This document shows, one piece after another, positions 26,285 through 33,507 of a stretch of 64,000 nucleotides of DNA. The notes under the pieces were generated by a model. The model ran no database searches and was not told the origin of the DNA. It saw only the letters and a program-made list of their open reading frames with translations. The DNA is taken from NCBI RefSeq assembly GCF_003259365.1, contig NZ_QLLY01000004.1, forward strand, positions 62,001-126,000. The letters are read 5' to 3'. The stretch's first letter is position 1. Each line of letters starts with the position of its first letter. Origin of the DNA: Streptomyces sp. PsTaAH-137 (lineage in GTDB: Bacteria > Actinomycetota > Actinomycetes > Streptomycetales > Streptomycetaceae). A program made the translations under genes and the position numbers.

Positions 26285-27400
26285 AGCGGGGTCGCCCGGG
26301 CGGAGGCGGGCGCGGTCGGCGGCGGCGCCGCCTTCGTCCCACCCGGCCCCGTCCGAAACCCCCCGAACCCGAGTCACCACAGTCGCCGGAAACATCTCGT
26401 CGACCCGCCCCGCGACAGCGACATCCCGCGCCACGAGCACCGGCAACAACTCCCCCTCCCCACCGGCGACATCCCCGGCGACGGCAGCCAGCCGATCCCC
26501 GATCCGCTGCGCGTACGCCGCCAGAAACGACTGCCGGAACGTCTTCGTACGCCGCCGCCCCCCGGCCCGCTGCTCCGCCTCGGCCCGCGTCATCGCCCGG
26601 TCTCCCTGCACGAGCAGCGACGTGTACAGCAGCTCCACGACCTCCAGATCGGCCTCGAACCCGACCACGGTCGAGAACCCGAACGCGCTGTTCCACACGG
26701 CCCGGCACCGATTGGCCCCCGCCACCGCGTCGAGCAGCACCGCCTTCGCGGTCTCGTACGGCGCGTCGACCCCGATCCGGCACGCGCCCGGCGTGTCCTT
26801 CGCGTGCGTACGGGAGGCGAGCAGCGCCTCGTCGACCGAGTGCCGCGCCATCAGTTCCTGCGCCTTGGCGGTGAGCGCCTCGGCCTCCGGCGGATAGCCG
26901 GTGGCCTCCGCCTTGGCCAGCAGGGCCCGGATCCGGGCGAGCGTGCGCGGCTCACCGACGACGGGCACGGTGACGGCGGCGCCGGGCACGGGCCCGACCG
27001 GTTCGATCGCGGGCAGCCGCAGCAGCAGCCGGTACAGCTCCAGCGCGACGGTCGCGGCGGAGAACCGGTCCTGGCGCGCGCCCTCGTCCGGTTCGGGCAA
27101 CTCGGCGAGCTGGCCCGCCCAGCGCGCCGGAAGCGTGTCGTAGCGGCGCGTCTCGGCCCGGATCAGCCGGGCGGCGAGCGCCACGTGCCCGGCGCCGAGT
27201 CCTTCGTCCCGTACGACCATGCGCAGCACGTCGGCGGGCTGCCACCCCCGCTCCCAGGCCCGGCGCACGAACTCGTTCCCGCGCAGCGCGAGTTCGGTGT
27301 CGGCGGCCGGGTCGGCGGCGAGCAGGGACGCGCCGAGGTCCAGGTCGCCGGTGTCGTACAGCGCGGCCGCGAAGGCCCGCTCGACAGTGCTGTCGCTCAT
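26261..27400 (-). CDS. DUF2786 domain protein
   Basis: Start at 27400 (MSDSTVERAFAAALYDTGDLD), 379 residues; the frame stays open upstream but without a plausible start, and the chosen ATG has only a weak Shine-Dalgarno. The middle carries the DUF2786 region (RTLARIRALLAKAEATGYPPEAEALTAKAQELMARHSVDEALL, about residues 152-195), a short helical motif found in phage and bacterial proteins of unknown role. The C-terminal RRSPRP and the stop come from the dispersed repeat, so the original end may have been different. Divergent from the ECF41 operon. Confidence 0.82.
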   Translation of the reverse strand: MSDSTVERAFAAALYDTGDLDLGASLLAADPAADTELALRGNEFVRRAWERGWQPADVLRMVVRDEGLGAGHVALAARLIRAETRRYDTLPARWAGQLAELPEPDEGARQDRFSAATVALELYRLLLRLPAIEPVGPVPGAAVTVPVVGEPRTLARIRALLAKAEATGYPPEAEALTAKAQELMARHSVDEALLASRTHAKDTPGACRIGVDAPYETAKAVLLDAVAGANRCRAVWNSAFGFSTVVGFEADLEVVELLYTSLLVQGDRAMTRAEAEQRAGGRRRTKTFRQSFLAAYAQRIGDRLAAVAGDVAGGEGELLPVLVARDVAVAGRVDEMFPATVVTRVRGVSDGAGWDEGGAAADRARLRPGDPALRRSPRP

Positions 27401-27411
27401 GGAACCGAAGA

Positions 27412-27438
27412 TGTCACAGGCGCGGGCGCCGTCTCGTC
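27412..27438 (+). promoter_or_regulatory. ECF41-type promoter (TGTCACA-N16-CGTC)
   Basis: TGTCACA at 27412-27418 and CGTC at 27435-27438 are separated by exactly 16 bases. This is the consensus I recall for promoters recognised by ECF41 sigma factors. It lies 50 bases before the doxX-like gene, the first gene of the operon that ends in an ECF41 sigma factor, implying autoregulation. Confidence 0.8.
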
Positions 27439-27487
27439 CATGGGGTCGTACACCGAGCACGTACCCCCGACGCACGAGGAGCGGACG

Positions 27488-27871
27488 ATGAACCTCGCAC
27501 TGTGGATCACCACGGGCCTGCTGGCCGCGGTCGCACTGACCGGCGGCGTCACCAAGACGTTCGTACCGAAGGAGAAGCTGGCCGCGGCGCACGGCGGCGG
27601 CTGGACGGCCGGGGCCGGCGCCGGTTTCGTGAAGGGCCTCGGGATGCTGGAGCTGCTGGCCGCCGCCGGGCTGATCCTGCCCGCCGCGCTGGGCGTCGCG
27701 CCGGTCCTGGTACCGGTGACCGCCGTCTGCTGGATCGCCCTGATGACCGGCGCGATGATCACCCACGGCCGGCTCGGCGAGTACCCGCTCGTGGCGCTGA
27801 ACGTGGTCTATCTGGTTCTGGCGGCCTTCGTGGCCTGGGGCCGGTTCGGTCCCGAGTCCTTCACGGGCTGA
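27488..27871 (+). CDS. DoxX family membrane protein
   Basis: ATG at 27488 preceded by ACGAGGAGCGGACG; 127 residues with four membrane helices (about 5-20, 45-70, 73-95 and 100-118). The DoxX pattern is visible in LLAAVALTGGVTKTF and FVKGLGMLELLAAAGLILPAALG. DoxX-like proteins take part in redox or thiol stress systems; specific role unknown. It is the first gene after the ECF41-type promoter, with a short NAD(P)-binding protein and the sigma factor downstream, spacing 12 bases and then a 4-base overlap. Confidence 0.87.
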   Translation: MNLALWITTGLLAAVALTGGVTKTFVPKEKLAAAHGGGWTAGAGAGFVKGLGMLELLAAAGLILPAALGVAPVLVPVTAVCWIALMTGAMITHGRLGEYPLVALNVVYLVLAAFVAWGRFGPESFTG

Positions 27872-27883
27872 GCCGCGGCGGGC

Positions 27884-28378
27884 ATGATCGTGCGCGTGTT
27901 CCTGGCGGACGGCGCCGGGACGGCCGGACGGCTTCTGGTGGCGCGTTTCGTGCTGCGGGGGCACCGGGTCACGGCGACGACGACGAGCGAGGACCTGGTG
28001 GACACGCTGGCGCGGTGGGGAGCGCGGGGCATGGTGATGGACGGGCGTGACGCCGTGTCCGTGGGGGTGACGGTGAGCGCGGCGCGGCCGGACGCGATCG
28101 TGCACCGGATGACCGCGCGGGGCGCCCCCGGCACGGACCATCTGCTGGCCGCGGCGCAGGCCGCCGGTGTCCCGCACATCGTCGCGTGGGCGTCCGCGCC
28201 GGCGCCGGCGCACCATCTGTCGGACCCGGAGATCGCGGTGCTGGAGGCCGGGGGCGCCGTGCTGCCGTACTCCGCGCACCACGGCCACCTCGACGCCGCC
28301 GTGACCGCCACCGTCCGGGCCGTGGAACGCCGGACCGCCGGCCTCCTGCGCCGCGCCCACGAGGAAGGATCACGATGA
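27884..28378 (+). CDS. Short NAD(P)-binding (epimerase-like) protein
   Basis: Product of 164 residues beginning MIVRVFLADGAGTAGRLLVARFVLRGHRVTATTTS, which resembles the Rossmann start of NmrA or NAD-dependent epimerases, but with GAGTAG in place of the usual GxxGxxG. It continues only to about half the normal 280-300 residues, lacking the YxxxK region and C-terminal substrate domain. It may be a shortened epimerase from the carboxymuconolactone decarboxylase/oxidoreductase/epimerase set that typically accompanies ECF41 sigma factors. The stop overlaps the sigma gene (ATGA). Confidence 0.7.
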   Translation: MIVRVFLADGAGTAGRLLVARFVLRGHRVTATTTSEDLVDTLARWGARGMVMDGRDAVSVGVTVSAARPDAIVHRMTARGAPGTDHLLAAAQAAGVPHIVAWASAPAPAHHLSDPEIAVLEAGGAVLPYSAHHGHLDAAVTATVRAVERRTAGLLRRAHEEGSR

Positions 28379-29310
28379 ACGGCACCAGGACCGAGGAGTT
28401 CCAGGAGCTGCGCCCGCTGCTGTTCTCGATCGCGTACCGCATCCTGGGCAGCGTGAGCGAGGCCGAGGACGCCGTCCAGGAGACCTGGCTGCGGTACGCG
28501 GCGACGGCGACCGAACCGCGCTCGCCGAAGGCGTTCCTCTCGGCGACGGTGACCCGGCTCTCGATCGACGTGCTGCGCTCGGCGCGGGTGCGGCGCGAGG
28601 CGTACGTGGGCCCGTGGTTCCCGGAGCCGCTGCTCTCCGACCCGTACGAGGACCCGGCGCGGGCGGCCGAACTCGCCGACTCGGTGTCGACGGCCGCCCT
28701 GCTGCTCCTCGAACGCCTCAGCCCGCTGGAACGGGCCGCCTTCGTCCTGCGCGAGGTCTTCGACTTCGGCTACGACGAGGTGGCGTCCGCGGTCGGCCGC
28801 TCCGAGTCCGCGTGCCGTCAGCTGGTGGTGCGGGCGCGGCGGCACATGGCGGCCGACCGCCCCCGTTTCGAGGCGGACCGCGCCGAACGGGACCGGCTGG
28901 CGGCGCGCTTCTTCGACGCGCTGCTCGACGGTGACGTCCCCGGTCTACGGGATCTGCTCGCCGCCGATGTGTCCATGGCCGGCGACGGCGGCGGCAAGGC
29001 TCCGCAGCTGGCCCGGGCGATCCTCGGCGCCGACAACGTCTCCCGCCTCCTCGGCACCGTCTTCCCCAAGATGACCCGCGCGGGCCTGACGTGCGAGCCG
29101 CTCCGGGTGAACGGGGAGCCCGGCGCGCTCTTCCGCGACCAGGACGGAAAGGTGCTGCACACCATGTCCCTGGAGATCCACGACGGCCACGTCCACGCCA
29201 TCCGCAACGTCATCAACCCCGACAAACTGACCCATCTGGGCCCGGTGGCGGACCCCTGGACGGTCCACGCCCGAGTCCGCGCCTCCGGCGACGGCGTCCC
29301 GCGCCCCTGA
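28375..29310 (+). CDS. sigJ: ECF41-family RNA polymerase sigma factor (SigJ type)
   Basis: ATG at 28375 overlapping the previous stop, GAGGAAGG upstream; 311 residues. Sigma region 2 (ELRPLLFSIAYRILGSVSEAEDAVQETWLRYA) and region 4 (LERLSPLERAAFVLREVFDFGYDEVASAVGRSESACRQLVVRARRHM) are followed by a SnoaL-like C-terminal domain. ECF41 hallmarks are all present: WFPEP between regions 2 and 4 (consensus WLPEP), DGGGK, and NPDKL near the end. In this group the fused C-terminal domain controls activity in place of a separate anti-sigma factor. The final VPRP and the stop lie in a partial dispersed-repeat copy. Confidence 0.93.
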   Translation: MNGTRTEEFQELRPLLFSIAYRILGSVSEAEDAVQETWLRYAATATEPRSPKAFLSATVTRLSIDVLRSARVRREAYVGPWFPEPLLSDPYEDPARAAELADSVSTAALLLLERLSPLERAAFVLREVFDFGYDEVASAVGRSESACRQLVVRARRHMAADRPRFEADRAERDRLAARFFDALLDGDVPGLRDLLAADVSMAGDGGGKAPQLARAILGADNVSRLLGTVFPKMTRAGLTCEPLRVNGEPGALFRDQDGKVLHTMSLEIHDGHVHAIRNVINPDKLTHLGPVADPWTVHARVRASGDGVPRP

Positions 29311-29500
29311 AAACCAGTTCGTCACGCGCGGCTCTCGTCGTGGCTGGTCGCGCAGTTCCCCGCGCCCCTGAGGCAGGCGCTTCGCGCCGCCTCCCCTGAT
29401 CGAGCGGGAGCTCGGTTCAGGGGCGCGGGGAACTGCGCGAGAAGCCCCACCGGCCGTCAGCCGACCGACCACCCAGGGGCGCGGGGAACTGCGCGGCCGG
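29298..29500. repeat. Cluster of dispersed-repeat copies before the DNA polymerase gene
   Basis: A partial forward copy ends the sigma gene (29298-29310), a full forward copy follows at 29349-29370, and two inverted copies lie at 29418-29439 and 29474-29495. The forward/inverted pair can fold into a long hairpin. The spacer 29311-29569 holds no gene. Confidence 0.75.
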
Positions 29501-29569
29501 CCACGACGCGACCCGCGGGCGAACGATCGGCTCGGGCCGCTGTCAGTCCCGGATGTGACACTCGGCGAC

Positions 29570-31258
29570 ATGACCGAACGCTGGGCCCTGGCCCCCACCG
29601 AGCACGGCGGCGCCGACATCGCGCCGCTGGCCCCGGACGGCCGCCCCAAAGCCCCGGTCACCCACGAACCCGACCTGGAAGAAGCCGTCCGCACCAGGCC
29701 GGAGGCCACCCGCTGGGTCTGGCGCGACACCCACACCGTCTACCCCCGCCTCCTCGCGGCCGGAATCAAGATCGACCGCTGCTACGACATCGAGGCCGCC
29801 GAAACCCTCCTCCTCGCCCACGAGGGCAGACACGGAGAACCCCGCTCGGCCGCCGCGGCCCTGGCCAGACTCCGCGGCGGCCCCGTCCCCCCGGACCCAC
29901 CCCCACGCACGGCGGACCCCGCCTCCCAGTCCTCCCTGTTCGAACCCCGCCCACCCGTCGACGTCCCCCTCACCGACCTCCTCGACGTCTACGCGGACCA
30001 GCAGCGCCGCCACACCACCACCGCCCACCCGGACCGCCTGCGCCTGCTGACGGCGTCCGAGTCCGCGGGCATGCTGGTCGCCGCCGAGATGCACGCGGCG
30101 GGCCTGCCGTGGCGCGCGGACGTGCACCGCGCCCTGCTCACCGAACTGCTCGGCGACCGCTACGCGGGCGGCGGCGAACCGCGCCGCCTCGCCGAGCTGG
30201 CGGACGAGGTCTCGGCGGCGTTCGGCAGACGGGTGCGCCCGGACCTGCCGGCGGACGTGGTGAAGGCGTTCGCGCAGGCGGGCATCAAGCTGACGTCGAC
30301 CCGCCGCTGGGAGCTGGAGACCGTCGACCACCCGGCGGTGAAGCCCCTCGTCGCGTACAAGAAGCTGTACCGGATCTACACCGCGCACGGCTGGTCCTGG
30401 CTCCAGGACTGGGTGAGGGACGGCCGCTTCAGACCCGAGTACCTGCCGGGCGGCACGGTCTCGGGCCGCTGGACGACGAACGGCGGAGGCGCGCTCCAGA
30501 TCCCCAAGGTGGTGCGCCGCGCGGTGATCGCCGACCCCGGCTGGCGGCTCGTCGTCGCGGACGCCGCGCAGATGGAGCCGAGGGTGCTCGCCGCGATCTC
30601 GCGCGACCCGGCGTTCATGGAGGTCGCGGCCCAGGACGGCGATCTGTACCAGTCGGTCTCGGACAAGGCGTTCTCCGGCGACCGCGGCCAGGCCAAGATC
30701 GCGGTGCTGGGCGCCATATACGGCCAGACGTCGGGCGACGGCCTGAAGAACCTGGCACTGCTGCGCCGCCGCTTCCCGCGCGCGGTGGCCTACGTGGACG
30801 AGGCAGCCCGGGCCGGTGAGGAGGGCCGCCTGGTGCGCACCTGGCTGGGCCGCACCTGTCCCCCGGCGGTGAACGCGGCGGACCAGGAGGAGGCCGGCAT
30901 CCCGCAGGACGACCCGGAAGGACCGTCCTCCGCGTCCTCGTCCACGTACGGCTACGCCTCGTCGAACTCCCGGGCGCGCGGCCGCTTCACCCGTAACTTC
31001 GTGGTGCAGGGCAGCGCCGCCGACTGGGCGCTGCTGATGCTGGCCGCGCTGCGCCGAGAGCTCGACGGCATGGCGGGCGAGCTGGTGTTCTTCCAGCACG
31101 ACGAGGTGATCGTGCACTGCCCGCAGGAGGAGGCCGACCGGGTCGCGGACGCGATCCGGTCGGCCTCCGGCCTGGCGGGACGCCTGACGTTCGGGCAGAC
31201 GCCGGTGCGGTTCCCGTTCACGGTGGCGACGGTGGAGTGCTACGCCGACGCGAAGTGA
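29570..31258 (+). CDS. Bifunctional 3'-5' exonuclease-like/DNA polymerase, small family A
   Basis: Product of 562 residues from ATG 29570 (MTERWALAPTEHGGADIAPLAP); a GTG at 29555 is a possible longer start, and neither has a strong Shine-Dalgarno. Polymerase motifs: A, VVADAAQMEPRVLAAIS (usual DYSQIELR, with the Asp kept and Glu retained in MEPR); B, RGQAKIAVLGAIYGQ; C, FFQHDEVIVHC with the His-Asp-Glu. The N-terminal part occupies the exonuclease position but looks degenerate, and no 5' nuclease domain is present. It is therefore distinct from the full-length PolA expected elsewhere in the genome. Role probably in repair. Confidence 0.88.
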   Translation: MTERWALAPTEHGGADIAPLAPDGRPKAPVTHEPDLEEAVRTRPEATRWVWRDTHTVYPRLLAAGIKIDRCYDIEAAETLLLAHEGRHGEPRSAAAALARLRGGPVPPDPPPRTADPASQSSLFEPRPPVDVPLTDLLDVYADQQRRHTTTAHPDRLRLLTASESAGMLVAAEMHAAGLPWRADVHRALLTELLGDRYAGGGEPRRLAELADEVSAAFGRRVRPDLPADVVKAFAQAGIKLTSTRRWELETVDHPAVKPLVAYKKLYRIYTAHGWSWLQDWVRDGRFRPEYLPGGTVSGRWTTNGGGALQIPKVVRRAVIADPGWRLVVADAAQMEPRVLAAISRDPAFMEVAAQDGDLYQSVSDKAFSGDRGQAKIAVLGAIYGQTSGDGLKNLALLRRRFPRAVAYVDEAARAGEEGRLVRTWLGRTCPPAVNAADQEEAGIPQDDPEGPSSASSSTYGYASSNSRARGRFTRNFVVQGSAADWALLMLAALRRELDGMAGELVFFQHDEVIVHCPQEEADRVADAIRSASGLAGRLTFGQTPVRFPFTVATVECYADAK

Positions 31259-31262
31259 CCGC

Positions 31263-32561
31263 CTACTCGCCCGCCCGCCACTTCTCCGACAGCGCGATGG
31301 CCTTCAACTCCGCCATGGTGAGGGCCGGTTCGGGACGCGTCGCGTCCTTGTCCTGCGCACCGGAGTTGAAGGCGGAGACCGCGACCCGCAGCCCGTCCGG
31401 GCGGATCGTGTCGGCGGTCCACATCACGATCCCGGCCCCGCCCTTGTCGTCCCCGTCGCCCTGACGTGTGACGACCTTCGTGCCGTCGGGCCGCACCTCG
31501 GTACCGCTCCCGAAGAGCTGGCTCTCCGCGTCCTTCATGTGAGGCTGCACATTGATCTGGACGAGGGTCGCGCCCTTGCCGTCGTCGACGATCACGTACG
31601 CGTACTCGGCGTCCTGCCCGCCCTGACCGGTCACCTTCACCCGGCCGGGCAGCAGCGACGTGAGCTTCGTCAGGATCGACGCCTGGTCGAGCCCCTGGGC
31701 GGGCGGCTGGGACAGCGGCTCCTCGGGCGCGGCGGGGAGGGCGCGCAGCACGGGCCGCCACTCCTCGGCCAGTACGAGCATCCGCAACCGCGCGATACTG
31801 AGCGGCGGCCGGGGCCGGGTGACGGCGGCGTCCTTCTCCGCGGGCGCGTTCCACTCGCTCGCCGTGACGGTGTACCCCTCGGGCGTGACGAGGAACGCCG
31901 TCCACAACTTGGTGTCGACGCGCCGGTCCGGATACTCGTAACCGCGCATCAGCATCAGCCGCGATCCGTCGGACAGCTTCTCGTTGCCGCACTCGTCGTA
32001 CGGTACGAACGACTTGTCCGGGCACTTCAGCTGCTCGGCGACACCGGCGCCGTCCGGGTCGACGGCGCCGAAGCTCACACCGATCGCGGCCTTGCCGTGC
32101 CGGTCGTCGTACACGAGGTGCGCGAACGGACCGGGCAGCTCGCCCGTCCCCCGCCCCTCCTGACCGCTGAACTTCCCTTCGGGGAGCAGCTTTTGGAGTA
32201 TGCCGAGAATCTTCTCCGAGGAGACGGCGGGCCCCGCCCCGTGCGCCTTCCCGGCCTTCTCCTTGCTCCCTTCCTTGCTCTGCTCCTTGCTCTGGGCAGC
32301 GGTCGCGCCGGGCCGAGCCGCCACCCCCTGCTCCTCGACGGTGACGGAGTCGAACGCCCCGCCCACGTACGAGGCCCCGAGCCCGACGGCGGCCAGCGCC
32401 GCCACGCTCCCGCCCACCGCACCGGCCCGCCTGCGCCGCAGCCTCCGGCGCCCGCTCAGCATCCCCCGCTCCACCAGCGCCGCCCGGTCCTCGGCGACGA
32501 ACCCCTCCCCGGTACGCCGCAGCGCCCCGCCGATCTTCTCCTCGAACGCGTCCGCGCCCAT
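31263..32561 (-). CDS. Membrane-anchored protein, possible anti-sigma partner
   Basis: A 432-residue protein with a cytoplasmic N-terminus of about 45 residues (MGADAFEEKIGGALRRTGEGFVAEDRAALVERG), a single transmembrane segment (about 48-68) and a large exported region with a Lys/Glu/Ser-rich linker near residues 88-110 and two similar halves, each holding a parallel phrase on cysteine-free ITVTA-like beta sheet. It lies 58 bases after the SigE-type sigma gene on the same strand, an arrangement typical of sigma/anti-sigma pairs; no zinc-binding anti-sigma motif is visible. Function otherwise unknown. Confidence 0.78.
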   Translation of the reverse strand: MGADAFEEKIGGALRRTGEGFVAEDRAALVERGMLSGRRRLRRRRAGAVGGSVAALAAVGLGASYVGGAFDSVTVEEQGVAARPGATAAQSKEQSKEGSKEKAGKAHGAGPAVSSEKILGILQKLLPEGKFSGQEGRGTGELPGPFAHLVYDDRHGKAAIGVSFGAVDPDGAGVAEQLKCPDKSFVPYDECGNEKLSDGSRLMLMRGYEYPDRRVDTKLWTAFLVTPEGYTVTASEWNAPAEKDAAVTRPRPPLSIARLRMLVLAEEWRPVLRALPAAPEEPLSQPPAQGLDQASILTKLTSLLPGRVKVTGQGGQDAEYAYVIVDDGKGATLVQINVQPHMKDAESQLFGSGTEVRPDGTKVVTRQGDGDDKGGAGIVMWTADTIRPDGLRVAVSAFNSGAQDKDATRPEPALTMAELKAIALSEKWRAGE

Positions 32562-32619
32562 CTCGCCACCCTCTCCAGATCAGCCTGTCGTCCGTCGTAC
32601 GTACGTGATGGCGCGCGGC

Positions 32620-33132
32620 TCACCGCGCGGCGAACTCCCCGATGCTGCCGCCGAGTTGCTCACGCAGCCGGGCCAGCGCGCGGCTGCTGCGGGTGCGCAC
32701 GGCGCCCGAGCTGAGATGCAGCGCGTCCGCGGTCTCCTCGATCGACCGGTCCTCCCAGTACCGCAGCACGACCACGGCCCGGTCCTTCGGCGGCAATCCA
32801 CGCAGCGCGTCGAGCAGGGTCAGCCGCAGGGACGCGTCACCGGCCCCCGCCGCCGCCCTCTCCGGAAGATCACCGGACGGCCGCTCCCCGGCCGACCGCC
32901 GCCGCTGGTGCGCGAGGAACGTCCGTACGAGCACGGTCTGCGCGTACGCCGCCGGATTCCCGCCCCGCACCGCGGGCCGCGCCCAGACGACGTACATCTT
33001 CCCGAGGGTCTCCTGCACAAGATCCTCGGCGAGATGCACATCCCCGCTGGTCAACAGGCAGGCGGACCGGAACAGCTGCCCCGATCTCCCCTCGGCGAAC
33101 TCCCGGAACGCCCCATCAAGCGACCGCCTCAT
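32620..33132 (-). CDS. SigE-family ECF RNA polymerase sigma factor
   Basis: Start at 33132 (MRRSLDGAFREFAEGRSGQLFRSA) with AAGGGGGAG upstream; 170 residues. Region 2 reads LFRSACLLTSGDVHLAEDLVQETLGKMYVVW, and region 4 reads LRGLPPKDRAVVVLRYWEDRSIEETADALHLSSGAVRTRSSRALARLREQL. This is the SigE-like family abundant in Streptomyces, usually paired with a single-pass membrane protein, here the next gene. Target promoters are not known. Confidence 0.92.
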   Translation of the reverse strand: MRRSLDGAFREFAEGRSGQLFRSACLLTSGDVHLAEDLVQETLGKMYVVWARPAVRGGNPAAYAQTVLVRTFLAHQRRRSAGERPSGDLPERAAAGAGDASLRLTLLDALRGLPPKDRAVVVLRYWEDRSIEETADALHLSSGAVRTRSSRALARLREQLGGSIGEFAAR

Positions 33133-33241
33133 CCGGCCCGCTCCCCCTTCGTCGCGCCTACACCCGTACTGATGCGACGGCCCCGGGAAATGTTGCAGCC
33201 GGAACACGCGGACAGCGGCCCGTGATGCCCCGTCCCGGTAT

Positions 33242-33288
33242 CCGGATGTCCGGCACCGATTCCCCCGTGACGGAATCTCCAATTCCGT
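33242..33288. promoter_or_regulatory. Palindromes upstream of the SHMT-like operon
   Basis: CCGGATGTCCGG (33242-33253, a 5-2-5 palindrome) and ACGGAAT-N5-ATTCCGT (33270-33288, a perfect 7-5-7 inverted repeat) lie in the 375-bp region 33133-33507 between the divergent sigma gene and the SHMT-like operon. The stretch is richer in A and T than the flanking genes. No other gene is seen there. They are candidate operators; the binding protein is unknown. Confidence 0.5.
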
Positions 33289-33507
33289 ACCGGCAGATCA
33301 CCTTTTGCGCCAACCTCACCCGTTCCACGCTCACCCCGCGCGACGGCCGCACGGCTTTTACCCAGGCGGCACGGCGGGGCGGAACCCGGTGTTCGGCGGA
33401 TCGAATTCGAGCCACCGCCCGACCGGCCTCCGCCGATCTCCCTCGTACATTCACCGCGGCCAGAAAAGTGCCGTTCTTTTTCGACGGGCGACCGGGGGGT
33501 TGTTTTC

